Assembly: GCA_945928575.1 (NCBI GenBank)
Contig: CAMENP010000018.1
Span: forward strand, 1-46,051
DNA from: an uncultured Butyrivibrio sp.
GTDB lineage: Bacteria > Bacillota > Clostridia > Lachnospirales > Lachnospiraceae
Length of the DNA stretch: 46,051 bases
Direction: 5' to 3'
Shown: positions 7,064 to 16,121 of the stretch, piece by piece
Layout of the letters: each line of letters begins with the position of its first letter
How positions within the stretch are numbered: position 1 is the first letter of the stretch
Translations under genes and position numbers: made by a program
The notes under the pieces: generated by a model
Database searches by the model: none
Told to the model about the DNA's origin: nothing
Seen by the model: the letters and a program-made list of their open reading frames with translations, nothing else

Positions 7064-9652
7064 ATGAATATACAGAAATTCACACAGAAATCAGTGGAAG
7101 CACTGCAGGATTGTGAGAAGTTAGCATATGAATACGGTAACCAGGAAATAGATCAAGAGCATCTTTTAAGATCGCTTGTCGATCTTGACGACAGCCTGAT
7201 TGCCAGTCTCCTTGAGAATATGGGCGTAGACCTTGCCGTATTCCGCTCGGAGGTAGATGCAGCACTTAATCGTAAGACTAAGGTGTCGGGAGATGTGGAA
7301 CTCCATATCAGCCAGGCTCTTAATAAGGTATTGCTTTGTGCCGAGGATGAGGCTAAGAGCATGGGAGACCAGTATGTTTCCGTAGAACATATTTTTCTTA
7401 CTCTTATCAAGTATCCTAATAAAGAGACGGCGCAGATATTCCGTACATTCGGAATTAACAGGGATTCTTTCCTGAAAGCACTTATGGCAGTCAGAGGCAC
7501 CAAGCAGGTTACGAGTGATAACCCTGAGGCCACATACGATACACTTAAGAAATACGGCGTTGATCTTGTGGAACGTGCCAGGGAGCAGAAGCTTGATCCG
7601 GTAATCGGAAGGGACAGCGAGATTCGTAACGTGATCCGTATTCTTTCAAGGAAGACCAAGAATAACCCGGTTCTTATCGGTGAACCCGGTGTAGGTAAGA
7701 CCGCAGTTGCAGAAGGACTTGCACAGCGTATTGTTCACGGAGATGTTCCGGAAGGACTTAAGGATAAGACCATATTTTCGCTTGATATGGGTGCAATGCT
7801 TGCCGGCGCGAAGTACCGTGGCGAGTTTGAGGAACGTCTGAAAGCGGTTCTCGACGAAGTACGCAAGAGCGAAGGTAAGATCATTCTTTTCATAGATGAG
7901 CTTCATATAATCGTAGGCGCAGGTAAGACTGACGGCTCAATGGATGCAGGCAATATGCTTAAGCCTATGCTTGCAAGAGGTGAGCTTCATTGTATCGGTG
8001 CTACGACACTTGATGAGTATCGTAAATATATTGAGAAGGATGCAGCTCTTGAGAGACGTTTCCAGCCTGTAATGGTGGATGAACCGTCGGTTGAGGATAC
8101 TATTTCAATACTTCGTGGACTGAAAGAGAGATATGAAGTTTTCCACGGCGTCAAGATTGCGGACAATGCACTTGTAGCTGCTGCTGAACTTTCACACAGA
8201 TACATTTCCGACAGGTTCCTGCCGGATAAAGCCATCGACCTTGTTGATGAGGCCTGCGCACTTATTAAGACGGAACTTGATTCCATGCCTGCAGAACTGG
8301 ATGAATTATCGCGTAAGGTTATGCAGCTTGAAATCGAAGAGGCTGCTCTTAAGAAAGAGACCGATGAAGTCAGTAAGAAACGTCTTGCCGAACTTCAGGA
8401 AGAACTGGCAGGACTCCGTGATGAGTTTAATGCCGGCAAGGCTAAATGGGATAACGAGAAGGCTTCGGTTGACCATTTAAGCCACCTTCGTGAAGAGATA
8501 GAAGACGTCAATAAGCAGATACAGTTAGCTAAGCGTGAATATAATCTTGAGAAAGCAGCAGAACTTCAGTACGGTAAACTGCCGACCCTTGAGAAAGAAC
8601 TTGCGGAGGAAGAGAAGAAGGTTAATGAGAAAGACCTTTCGCTTGTGCATGAATGTGTAACAGACGAAGAGATAGCTAAGATCGTATCGAGATGGACCGG
8701 TATTCCGGTTGCCAAGCTCAATGAGAGCGAGCGTAATAAGACTCTTAATCTTGCGGATGAACTTCACCGCCTTGTTATCGGACAGGATGAAGGTGTCACT
8801 AAGGTAACGGAAGCAATCATGCGTTCGCGTGCCGGTATTAAGGATCCGAAGAGACCTATAGGTTCGTTTCTTTTCCTTGGTCCTACAGGTGTAGGTAAGA
8901 CAGAACTTGCCAAGACACTTGCACAGAGTCTTTTTGATGATGAGAATAATATCGTCCGTATCGATATGAGTGAATATATGGAGAAATATTCCGTATCCAG
9001 ACTCATAGGAGCGCCTCCTGGATATGTAGGATATGAGGAAGGCGGACAGCTTTCCGAAGCAGTAAGGCGTAAACCGTACTCCGTAGTTCTTTTCGATGAG
9101 ATCGAGAAGGCACATCCGGATGTGTTCAACGTACTTCTTCAGGTACTTGATGATGGACGTATCACAGACTCACAGGGCAGGACGGTTGATTTCAAGAATA
9201 CGATAATTATTCTTACATCAAACATCGGTTCGCAGTATCTTCTTGACGGCATACAGCCTGACGGAAGCATCAGTCCTGAGGCAGAGGCTTCGGTCATGAA
9301 TGATCTCAGAAATCATTTCAGACCGGAATTCCTTAACAGACTTGATGAGATTATCATGTTTAAGCCATTGTCAAAAGAGAACATCGGTGCGATTGTTGGA
9401 CTTATGATTGATGAACTCAATAAGAGGCTTGAAGACCGTGAACTCAAGGTTGAACTTACCGATGCAGCGGTTGCCAATGTTTCTGAGAACGGTTATGATC
9501 CTGTATACGGTGCAAGACCGCTTAAGCGTTACATCCAGAAGACTGTTGAGACACTCAGTGCCAAACTGATCCTTGAAGCCAAAGTAGGTCCGGGAGATGT
9601 TATTCTTATCGATGTTGACAGCGATGGTAAATTAACTGCCCGTAAGAAGTAA
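7064..9652 (+). CDS. clpB: ATP-dependent disaggregase chaperone ClpB
   Basis: An 862-residue Hsp100 protein that, with the DnaK system, pulls polypeptides out of aggregates in the cytoplasm. The order is complete: an N-terminal Clp repeat domain (residues 1-145), the first AAA+ module with Walker A GEPGVGKT at 206-213, the long coiled-coil middle domain (about 400-520) that distinguishes ClpB from ClpA and ClpC, the second AAA+ module with GPTGVGKT at 606-613, and the C-terminal small domain. The start at 7064 follows AGGAGGG by seven bases. The longer open frame beginning at 6929 runs through the promoter and is not real. Single-gene unit, divergent from the xyloglucan operon. Confidence 0.96.
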   Translation: MNIQKFTQKSVEALQDCEKLAYEYGNQEIDQEHLLRSLVDLDDSLIASLLENMGVDLAVFRSEVDAALNRKTKVSGDVELHISQALNKVLLCAEDEAKSMGDQYVSVEHIFLTLIKYPNKETAQIFRTFGINRDSFLKALMAVRGTKQVTSDNPEATYDTLKKYGVDLVERAREQKLDPVIGRDSEIRNVIRILSRKTKNNPVLIGEPGVGKTAVAEGLAQRIVHGDVPEGLKDKTIFSLDMGAMLAGAKYRGEFEERLKAVLDEVRKSEGKIILFIDELHIIVGAGKTDGSMDAGNMLKPMLARGELHCIGATTLDEYRKYIEKDAALERRFQPVMVDEPSVEDTISILRGLKERYEVFHGVKIADNALVAAAELSHRYISDRFLPDKAIDLVDEACALIKTELDSMPAELDELSRKVMQLEIEEAALKKETDEVSKKRLAELQEELAGLRDEFNAGKAKWDNEKASVDHLSHLREEIEDVNKQIQLAKREYNLEKAAELQYGKLPTLEKELAEEEKKVNEKDLSLVHECVTDEEIAKIVSRWTGIPVAKLNESERNKTLNLADELHRLVIGQDEGVTKVTEAIMRSRAGIKDPKRPIGSFLFLGPTGVGKTELAKTLAQSLFDDENNIVRIDMSEYMEKYSVSRLIGAPPGYVGYEEGGQLSEAVRRKPYSVVLFDEIEKAHPDVFNVLLQVLDDGRITDSQGRTVDFKNTIIILTSNIGSQYLLDGIQPDGSISPEAEASVMNDLRNHFRPEFLNRLDEIIMFKPLSKENIGAIVGLMIDELNKRLEDRELKVELTDAAVANVSENGYDPVYGARPLKRYIQKTVETLSAKLILEAKVGPGDVILIDVDSDGKLTARKK

Positions 9653-9659
9653 AAACAAC

Positions 9660-9687
9660 TTGATATTTCTTTAAATAGATGTATAAT
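9660..9687 (+). promoter_or_regulatory. Promoter of the thiamine salvage operon
   Basis: TTGATA (9660-9665), 16 bases, TATAAT (9682-9687). It lies just ahead of the TPP riboswitch and within 10 bases of the clpB stop. Confidence 0.6.
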
Positions 9688-9700
9688 TGGAAATTGTAAT

Positions 9701-9780
9701 ACAAGACGGGGTGCTTGCCAAAGGCAGGCTGAGAACAGACCCATAAACTGATTTGGATAATGCCAACGTAGTGTGATTGT
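9701..9780 (+). ncRNA. TPP riboswitch (THI element)
   Basis: Contains the conserved thiamine pyrophosphate aptamer parts in order: GGGGTGC at about 9708-9714, GGCTGAGA at about 9727-9734, ACCC near 9739-9742, and GGATAATGCCAACGTAG at about 9755-9771. It is followed by an intrinsic terminator and then thiE, so high TPP should stop transcription of the salvage operon. Confidence 0.95.
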
Positions 9781-9803
9781 ATACAATAACGATGTAATTT
9801 GTG

Positions 9804-9835
9804 TGCAGAGACTCAGTTGGGTCTCTGCATTTTTT
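9804..9835 (+). terminator. Riboswitch-controlled intrinsic terminator
   Basis: TGCAGAGAC (9804-9812) pairs perfectly with GTCTCTGCA (9821-9829) around an eight-base loop, followed by six T. Together with the TPP aptamer directly upstream this is the expression platform. An antiterminator pairing is expected but I did not resolve it. Confidence 0.9.
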
Positions 9836-9848
9836 ATGGAGATTTATT

Positions 9849-10484
9849 ATGAATATCAGCAGAGAACAGCTTATATTATATGCAGTGACCGACAGGGCAT
9901 GGCTTAACGGCCGTACATTGTACGAACAGGTGGAAGAAGCGCTTGAAGGCGGAACCACACTTGTACAGCTTCGTGAGAAGAATATGTCCGATGCGGATTT
10001 CGTAAATGAGGCGATACCTATAATGGAATTGTGCCACAGATATAACGTGCCGCTTATAATAAATGATAGAGTTAACATCGCGTCCGAAATACATGCGGAC
10101 GGGGTCCATATCGGACAGTCGGATATGGATGCGGCAAAAGCAAGAGAAATTCTTGGACCGGACAGCATAATCGGCGTTACCGCAAAAACAGTTGAACAGG
10201 CAGTGAAAGCTCAGGCGGAAGGCGCAGATTACCTTGGCAGCGGAGCGGTATTCGGGACAACAACGAAGTCCGATGCGAAACCGATGGACATAGATACATT
10301 GAATGCAATCTGTGACAGCGTTGACATTCCGGTGGTTGCGATCGGAGGTATCAATAACGATAATGTTATGAAGCTGTCGGGAAGCAGGATTGCAGGAATT
10401 GCCGTGGTAAGCGGTATTTTTGATAATGATGATATTAAAGGCGCAGCCCATTCATTAAGGGCGAAAGTCTTAAATATAATATAG
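9849..10484 (+). CDS. thiE: Thiamine phosphate synthase
   Basis: Joins hydroxymethylpyrimidine diphosphate and hydroxyethylthiazole phosphate into thiamine phosphate in the cytoplasm. The 211-residue product has the TIM-barrel ThiE motifs: LVQLREKN, LIINDRVNIA, DGVHIGQSD, GVTAKT, DYLGSGAVFGTTTK and VVAIGGI. The start at 9849 follows GGAG by seven bases and lies directly after the riboswitch terminator; the open frame extending to 9801 would start inside the terminator hairpin. First gene of a five-gene salvage operon whose other members supply its two substrates. Confidence 0.95.
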   Translation: MNISREQLILYAVTDRAWLNGRTLYEQVEEALEGGTTLVQLREKNMSDADFVNEAIPIMELCHRYNVPLIINDRVNIASEIHADGVHIGQSDMDAAKAREILGPDSIIGVTAKTVEQAVKAQAEGADYLGSGAVFGTTTKSDAKPMDIDTLNAICDSVDIPVVAIGGINNDNVMKLSGSRIAGIAVVSGIFDNDDIKGAAHSLRAKVLNII

Positions 10485-10566
10485 GGCAGATAAGCCCGCA
10501 TACAGCGGCAGATTGGGGGCACCACCTTAGGTCGCTATACAAAATTAATGCATAAGGAGAAAGACT

Positions 10567-11370
10567 ATGAGAACAGCATTAACAATCGCCGGAAGTGATT
10601 CCAGCGGAGGCGCCGGAATACAGGCAGATATTAAGACTATGACCGCGAACGGCGTTTATGCCATGAGCGCGGTTACGGCACTTACTGCCCAGAATACAAC
10701 CGGCGTAACAGGAATAATGGAAGTAACCGAAGATTTTTTGGCAGAGCAGCTGGATTGTATTTTTACCGATATCTATCCGGATGCGGTAAAGACAGGTATG
10801 GTATCATCATCAGGACTCATCAATGTCATATGTGACAAGCTGGTCAGCTACGATGCGAAAAACATCGTTGTGGATCCGGTCATGGTGGCAACGAGCGGAG
10901 CCAAACTTATCAATGATGATGCAATCAGTACATTGAAAAATAAATTACTGCCTCTCGCAACAGTGATAACTCCCAATATACCGGAAGCCAAAGAACTTTC
11001 GGGCATGGAAATTGCCTCAGAAGATGACATGGTAAAAGCCGCAGAAGTTATCTGTGACAGATACGGCTGCTCCGTTCTTTTAAAAGGAGGACACAGCCTT
11101 AATGATGCCAACGATCTTTTGTGGCAGAAGGGTATGGAACCGGTGTGGTTTTACGGAAAGAGAATCGACAATCCCAACACACACGGAACAGGATGCACAT
11201 TATCATCGGCGATAGCATCCAATCTTGCCAAAGGTTATGATCTTACATCATCGGTGAGACATGCCAAGAATTACATTTCGGGCGCACTTGCGGCGATGCT
11301 TGATCTCGGCAAGGGAAGCGGCCCTATGAATCATGCTTTTGCAATAGAAGGAGAATTTATCAATGAGTGA
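10567..11370 (+). CDS. thiD: Hydroxymethylpyrimidine/phosphomethylpyrimidine kinase
   Basis: Phosphorylates hydroxymethylpyrimidine to the mono- and diphosphate used by ThiE. The 267-residue ribokinase-like protein shows GSDSSGGAGIQADIKT at residues 9-24, VVDPVMVATSG, LLKGGH and the anion-hole motif THGTGCTLSSAIAS near residue 212. AAGGAG lies upstream of the ATG. It overlaps the next gene, cytX, by eight bases, so uptake and phosphorylation of the pyrimidine are probably translationally coupled. The 82 bases between thiE and thiD hold small GC-rich inverted repeats of no clear type. Confidence 0.95.
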   Translation: MRTALTIAGSDSSGGAGIQADIKTMTANGVYAMSAVTALTAQNTTGVTGIMEVTEDFLAEQLDCIFTDIYPDAVKTGMVSSSGLINVICDKLVSYDAKNIVVDPVMVATSGAKLINDDAISTLKNKLLPLATVITPNIPEAKELSGMEIASEDDMVKAAEVICDRYGCSVLLKGGHSLNDANDLLWQKGMEPVWFYGKRIDNPNTHGTGCTLSSAIASNLAKGYDLTSSVRHAKNYISGALAAMLDLGKGSGPMNHAFAIEGEFINE

Positions 11371-12556
11371 GAAAAAAACATCCGTTTTCAGTAATGGATT
11401 AATATGGTTCGGAGCAGGCGTATCAATAGCCGAGATTATTACGGGTACATATCTTGCACCTCTTGGTTTTTCCAAAGCGATGCTTGCTATCGTTATAGGA
11501 CATTTAATCGGAGGTCTTATGATGTTTGCGGCCGGAATGATTGGCGCAAGAGAAGAAAAAAGCGCAATGGAAACCGTTAAGATGAGTTTCGGTAAGAAGG
11601 GAGGACTTCTTTTTGCCGTGCTTAATATATTACAGCTTGTAGGCTGGACGGCCATAATGATTTATGACGGCGCGGTTGCAGCCAACGGCATTCTGGGCAC
11701 CGGAATATGGGTATGGGCCGTTGTAATCGGCGTGCTTATTCTTGTGTGGATACTTATCGGACTTACCAATCTCGGCAAAGTCAACACGATCGCAATGGCT
11801 GCTTTATTTATATTATCCGTCATCCTTTTTAAAGTTGTATTTTTCGGCAAGGGTGTACGTATTACGGACATAGTAAGCAGTGAAGGACTTTCGTTCGGTG
11901 CGGCAGTTGAGCTTGCGGTTGCAATGCCGCTTTCTTGGCTTCCGCTTATAAGTGATTATACAAGAGAAGCTGCCAAACCTGTAAAGGCAACGGCCGCAAG
12001 TGTTGTTACATATAGCATTGTAAGTATCTTTATGTACACAATCGGAATGGGAGCCGCTCTTTTTACCGGAGAAAGCGATATTGCAAGCATACTTGTAAAA
12101 GCCGGACTCGGAGTTGTCGGCCTTCTCATCGTTATTTTCTCGACGGTTACGACAACATTCCTTGATGCTTATTCAGCAGGTGTATCATGTGTGTCCATTT
12201 CTTCCAAAATTAAGGAAAAATGGGCTGCCGTGGTTGTTACGGTAATCGGTACGATTGCAGCAATTGTATATCCTATGGACAACATTACTGATTTTCTCTA
12301 CCTTATCGGTTCGGTGTTCGCGCCGATGATAGCGGTTCAGATAGCGGATTATTTCATATTGAGGAAAGCTGATTCGATAGACAAGGGATTCAATTGGAGA
12401 AACCTTATCGTATGGCTTGCCGGTTTTGCGGGATACCGTGCGCTTATGCATGTGGACACTCCTGTCGGCAACACACTTCCCGATATGGTCATCACAATCG
12501 TACTCTGCCTGATTGTGGAAAAAATTGCCAAGGCAATCTTAAAAAACAAATACTAA
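11363..12556 (+). CDS. cytX: Putative hydroxymethylpyrimidine transporter CytX (NCS1 family)
   Basis: A 397-residue integral membrane protein with about 12 hydrophobic segments, starting after a short charged N-terminus (MSEKKTSVFSNGLIWFGAGVSIAEIITG). The sequence fits the NCS1/cytosine permease family, and CytX is the member found with TPP riboswitches. Its assumed role is import of hydroxymethylpyrimidine for ThiD, which it overlaps by eight bases. The substrate is inferred from operon context and is not visible in the protein. Confidence 0.85.
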   Translation: MSEKKTSVFSNGLIWFGAGVSIAEIITGTYLAPLGFSKAMLAIVIGHLIGGLMMFAAGMIGAREEKSAMETVKMSFGKKGGLLFAVLNILQLVGWTAIMIYDGAVAANGILGTGIWVWAVVIGVLILVWILIGLTNLGKVNTIAMAALFILSVILFKVVFFGKGVRITDIVSSEGLSFGAAVELAVAMPLSWLPLISDYTREAAKPVKATAASVVTYSIVSIFMYTIGMGAALFTGESDIASILVKAGLGVVGLLIVIFSTVTTTFLDAYSAGVSCVSISSKIKEKWAAVVVTVIGTIAAIVYPMDNITDFLYLIGSVFAPMIAVQIADYFILRKADSIDKGFNWRNLIVWLAGFAGYRALMHVDTPVGNTLPDMVITIVLCLIVEKIAKAILKNKY

Positions 12557-12561
12557 GTCAC

Positions 12562-12600
12562 TTTGTCCTCTTTCGGACGGAGTGCGGAAAAGAGGACAAA
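12562..12600 (+). promoter_or_regulatory. Perfect hairpin enclosing the thiW ribosome binding site
   Basis: TTTGTCCTCTTT (12562-12573) is the exact reverse complement of AAAGAGGACAAA (12589-12600), with a 15-base loop. The right arm contains the thiW Shine-Dalgarno AGAGGA (12591-12596) and ends one base before the ATG. No T-run follows, so it is not an ordinary terminator. Sequestration of the ribosome binding site, coupled to translation of cytX, which ends five bases upstream of the hairpin, is a reasonable inference. Confidence 0.7.
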
Positions 12601-12601
12601 A

Positions 12602-13117
12602 ATGAATTACAAATCAAACCTTAAGAAATTGACATTAACAGCTATTTTTGCGGCAATATCGGTTGTCGGAAGTATGTTTTCATTCCCGGTATTCGGCTCC
12701 AAATGTGCTCCGGTACAGCATCTCGTAAACATATTATGTGCAGTTACCGTAGGACCGTGGTGGGGTCTTGCACAGGCTTTCACAGCATCGCTTATAAGAA
12801 ACCTTGCAGGCCTCGGAACGCTGCTTGCCTTTCCGGGAAGCATGTGCGGCGCTTTGATCGGAGGACTTTTATACAAAGCGCTTAAGAAACTTCCGTTTGC
12901 ATATATCGGTGAAGTTTTCGGAACCGGTGTGATCGGCGGAATGCTTGCGTTCCCTGTTGCACGTCTTATCATGGGTAATACTTCGGCAGCATTGTTTACA
13001 TTTGTAATTCCTTTCCTTATAAGCACATGCGGCGGAACAATAATTGCGATAATCATCACAGTGCCGTTAAAGCAGACAGGTGTATTATCTAAAATCAGAG
13101 AAAATCTGGAGAACTGA
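12602..13117 (+). CDS. thiW: Thiazole-precursor ECF transporter S component ThiW
   Basis: A 171-residue membrane protein with about five or six hydrophobic helices and the ThiW signature region VFGSKCAPVQHLVNILCAVTVGPWWG near residues 28-53. ThiW is the substrate-capture subunit of an energy-coupling-factor transporter thought to import hydroxyethylthiazole. The shared energizing module (EcfA, EcfA', EcfT) is not in the window. The start at 12602 is chosen over an upstream in-frame ATG at 12563 because AGAGGA is correctly placed. The upstream ATG would be inside the hairpin. It is followed after two bases by thiM, the kinase for the same compound. Confidence 0.92.
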   Translation: MNYKSNLKKLTLTAIFAAISVVGSMFSFPVFGSKCAPVQHLVNILCAVTVGPWWGLAQAFTASLIRNLAGLGTLLAFPGSMCGALIGGLLYKALKKLPFAYIGEVFGTGVIGGMLAFPVARLIMGNTSAALFTFVIPFLISTCGGTIIAIIITVPLKQTGVLSKIRENLEN

Positions 13118-13119
13118 GC

Positions 13120-13923
13120 ATGAAAATAACAGAAGAGTATGCAAAACAATTGTGTCATCAAATACAATCAACCAAACCGGTCATCCATTGTATTACCAAC
13201 ACTATCACGATTAACGACTGTGCCAATGTACTGCTTGCCTGCGGGGCTTCGCCCACAATGGCGCACCATCCGGCGGAAGTGGCGGAAATAACATCCGCGG
13301 CATCGGCCCTGGTATGTAATCTTGGCGCAACGGAGAATTATGATGCAATGGTAAATGCCTGCAAGGCGGCGGGTGAGGTTAAACATCCGGTGGTTATAGA
13401 TCCGGTCGGAATTTCCGGTTCGACGTTCAGACGGAATTTTATCAATGAACTTATAGAGATAAATAAACCTGCATGTATACGTGGCAATTATTCGGAAATA
13501 CGTGCCCTTATGGAAAACCGGAACACGATAGCTGGCGTGGATGCGGCCGATAAGAAAATCGATATATCCGATATGAAATCATATGCGGCATCCCATGGTA
13601 TAATACTTGCGGCATCCGGTCCTACGGACATTATAACCGACGGCAATGATATAATTTATTGTAATAACGGTGATGGCATGATGACCCGTATAACCGGAAG
13701 CGGATGTATGCTTTCGGCATTAATCGGCGCATTCTTATCGGTAGATTCTTCTGTTTATTCGGTCGCAGCATGTTGCTGTATGTACGGTGCGGCAGGTGAA
13801 ATCGCATCCGGCATGACCCGGGAAAGCGGCGGCGGAACAATGACTTTTCATGATAAATTCATCGATGTGATTTCATTGATTGAAACACAGAAAATTGATG
13901 TAAAATGTGATTGCACCATGTAA
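13120..13923 (+). CDS. thiM: Hydroxyethylthiazole kinase
   Basis: Phosphorylates hydroxyethylthiazole for use by ThiE. The 267-residue ribokinase-fold protein shows the ThiM blocks HCITNTITINDCANVLLA, GASPTMAHHPAEV, VIDPVG, GNYSEI and the active-site RITGSGCMLSALIGAF near residues 189-204. Last gene of the salvage operon. The operon contains no thiC or thiG, so at this locus the cell scavenges both halves of thiamine rather than making them. Confidence 0.95.
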   Translation: MKITEEYAKQLCHQIQSTKPVIHCITNTITINDCANVLLACGASPTMAHHPAEVAEITSAASALVCNLGATENYDAMVNACKAAGEVKHPVVIDPVGISGSTFRRNFINELIEINKPACIRGNYSEIRALMENRNTIAGVDAADKKIDISDMKSYAASHGIILAASGPTDIITDGNDIIYCNNGDGMMTRITGSGCMLSALIGAFLSVDSSVYSVAACCCMYGAAGEIASGMTRESGGGTMTFHDKFIDVISLIETQKIDVKCDCTM

Positions 13924-13956
13924 TGCATTCAGTGCGGAACGTAATATCATTAAGTA

Positions 13957-14003
13957 AAGAAACAACTCCTTTTTCCTGATTGGTAAACGGAGTTGTTTTC
14001 TTT
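13957..14003 (+). terminator. Terminator of the thiamine operon
   Basis: AAACAACTCC (13960-13969) pairs with GGAGTTGTTT (13989-13998) around a 19-base loop. The stem extends outward through AAAG and CTTT with one bulged base, and a T-rich tail follows. Confidence 0.8.
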
Positions 14004-14067
14004 ATACTTTAATTCTAAACCGGTATATGTTACAATATTACCATTAATATTTTAGGATGGTTTTATT

Positions 14068-15426
14068 ATGGAGAGAGAATCTTTTAAATCAAGGCTTGGC
14101 TTTATACTGGTCAGTGCCGGATGCGCAATAGGGATAGGTAATGTATGGCGTTTCCCATATGTGGTCGGTCAGAACGGCGGAGGAATATTTGTGCTTTTGT
14201 ATCTGGTATTCCTTATTATCATGGGACTTCCGGTTCTTACTATGGAACTTGCCGTAGGCAGAGCCAGCAGAAAGAGTGCTGTATTATCGTATAAAGCACT
14301 TGAAAAACCTAAGGCTAAGTGGCATATCCACGGATGGTTTGCGATGTTTGGATGCTATATGCTTATGATGTATTACACCACAGTATCCGGCTGGATGTCA
14401 TCGTATTTCTTTAAATTTGTAACGGGAGAATTCAAGGCAGGAATGGATTCCGCGGCAACAGGTGCGGTATTTACCAATCTTCTGGATGACCCGGTGCAGA
14501 TGTTGATATGGATGGGACTTACGGTTGTTGTCGGATTCCTGGTATGCAGCCGCGGACTTCAGAACGGACTCGAGAAAATAAGCAAAATAATGATGGTGGC
14601 ATTACTGGGACTTATTGTCGTACTGGCAGTGCACAGCATTACACTTCCGGGAGCGTCCAAAGGAATAGAATTCTATCTTGTGCCTGACATAGACCGTGTT
14701 AAAGAGGTCGGGGTCGGTAATGTGATATCCGCCGCGATGAACCAGGCGTTCTTTACGCTCAGCCTTGGCGTTGCCGCAATGGAGATTTTCGGAAGTTACA
14801 TGAGCAAGGACAATACGCTTGCCGGAGAAGGAATAAGAATATGCGGACTTGATACATTTGTCGCAATAATGGCAGGACTTATTATTTTCCCTGCATGCTT
14901 CAGTTACGGCGTTGACGTAAGCCAGGGACCGAGCCTTATATTTGTGACATTGCCGAATGTGTTTGTAAATATGGAAGGCGGAAGGATCTGGGGATCACTG
15001 TTCTTTTTGTTTATGACATTTGCAAGTTTCTCGACGATTATGGCGGTATTTGAAAATATTATGTCATTCTGCATTGATATGTTTGGATGGAGCCGTAACA
15101 AAGCAGCGATAATCAACTGCATTATTATCCTTATAGCCAGCGTTCCGTGTGTACTCGGATATAATCTGTGGAGCGGGCTTCATATTATCGGAGGACGTGA
15201 TGTGCTGGACAGTGAGGATTTCATAGTAAGCAACCTTTTGCTCCCGATAGGTTCACTTGTGTATACACTTTTCTGCATGACCAGATGGGGCTGGGGCTTT
15301 GATAATTATATTGGCGAGGCCAACACCGGAAAGGGTGTCCGCATTGCGCGATGCATGAAGCCGTATTTTAAATTCGTATTGCCGGTGCTTATTGTTATCA
15401 TAATTGTACAGGGATTTATAAAATAA
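14068..15426 (+). CDS. Sodium-dependent amino acid/neurotransmitter symporter family (NSS) transporter
   Basis: A 452-residue membrane protein of the NSS (SNF) family, which couples sodium entry to uptake of amino acids or amines. The N-terminus has the family signature SRLGFILVSAGCAIGIGNVWRFPY followed by GGGIFVLLYL, covering the sodium and substrate sites of helix 1 and the start of helix 2. About 11 hydrophobic helices are visible, the number usual for bacterial members. Possible -10 TACAAT at 14031-14036. It is followed after four bases by an AlkD-like gene and then an amidohydrolase gene. The substrate is unknown; an amino acid released by the amidohydrolase is a context-based guess. Confidence 0.9.
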   Translation: MERESFKSRLGFILVSAGCAIGIGNVWRFPYVVGQNGGGIFVLLYLVFLIIMGLPVLTMELAVGRASRKSAVLSYKALEKPKAKWHIHGWFAMFGCYMLMMYYTTVSGWMSSYFFKFVTGEFKAGMDSAATGAVFTNLLDDPVQMLIWMGLTVVVGFLVCSRGLQNGLEKISKIMMVALLGLIVVLAVHSITLPGASKGIEFYLVPDIDRVKEVGVGNVISAAMNQAFFTLSLGVAAMEIFGSYMSKDNTLAGEGIRICGLDTFVAIMAGLIIFPACFSYGVDVSQGPSLIFVTLPNVFVNMEGGRIWGSLFFLFMTFASFSTIMAVFENIMSFCIDMFGWSRNKAAIINCIIILIASVPCVLGYNLWSGLHIIGGRDVLDSEDFIVSNLLLPIGSLVYTLFCMTRWGWGFDNYIGEANTGKGVRIARCMKPYFKFVLPVLIVIIIVQGFIK

Positions 15427-15430
15427 AAAC

Positions 15431-16117
15431 ATGACTGAATTACAGAAAGAGTTATTTGAATTACAGGATACGAAATACAGGGACTTTCACAGCAGACTTA
15501 TGCCGACGATTGACAAGGAACGGATCATCGGCATAAGAACGCCGGTTTTGAGAAAGTTCGCGGCGGATTTTGCCGGGACGGATAGGGCAGCGTCTTTTCT
15601 TGAAGAACTGCCGCATTATTATTATGAAGAAAACAATCTTCATATGATGATCATATGCGGTATCAAGGATTACAATGAATGCCTTGAGAGGATACAGAGA
15701 TTTCTCCCATATATTGATAACTGGGCTACATGCGATCTGCCCGAGCCGAAATGTTTCGGAAAACATAAAGAAGAGCTTCTTCCGGTTATCAAGGAATGGA
15801 TCTCATCTGACAGAACATATACTATAAGATATGGAATCGGCATGCTTATGAGGCTGTATCTTGATGATGATTTTAAGGAAGAATATCTGGAATTGGCTGC
15901 GGGCGTACATTCCGAAGAATATTATGTCAATATGATGATCGCATGGTATATGGCAACAGCGCTTGCCAGGCAATGGAGCAGTACGATACCGTATATTACG
16001 GACAGAAAGCTTGATGTGTGGGTACATAACAAGACAATACAAAAAGCAGTTGAAAGTTTCCGCATAAGCAGTGAACAGAAAGAAATTCTTAAGTCCTTAA
16101 GAATAAAAAGCAGGTGA
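15431..16117 (+). CDS. DNA alkylation repair protein, AlkD-like HEAT-repeat glycosylase
   Basis: A 228-residue all-helical protein of the DNA_alkylation family, whose AlkD members remove positively charged alkylpurines without base flipping. IIGIRTPVLRKFAADF near residues 33-48 and YIDNWATCDLPEPK near 94-107 are characteristic. The W and D of NWATCD are spaced as the catalytic W109 and D113 of Bacillus cereus AlkD. The C-terminal part VWVHNKTIQKAVESFRIS differs from typical AlkD and resembles the shorter Firmicutes subgroup. It sits between a transporter and a peptidase-like gene with gaps of four bases each, so it is probably co-transcribed without an obvious functional link. Confidence 0.85.
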   Translation: MTELQKELFELQDTKYRDFHSRLMPTIDKERIIGIRTPVLRKFAADFAGTDRAASFLEELPHYYYEENNLHMMIICGIKDYNECLERIQRFLPYIDNWATCDLPEPKCFGKHKEELLPVIKEWISSDRTYTIRYGIGMLMRLYLDDDFKEEYLELAAGVHSEEYYVNMMIAWYMATALARQWSSTIPYITDRKLDVWVHNKTIQKAVESFRISSEQKEILKSLRIKSR

Positions 16118-16121
16118 TAAG

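Noticed and set aside
10485-10566. A structured element between thiE and thiD (GGGC/GCCC and ACCT/AGGT inverted repeats)
   Set aside because: The stems are four bases long, match no riboswitch or terminator that I know, and have no T-run.
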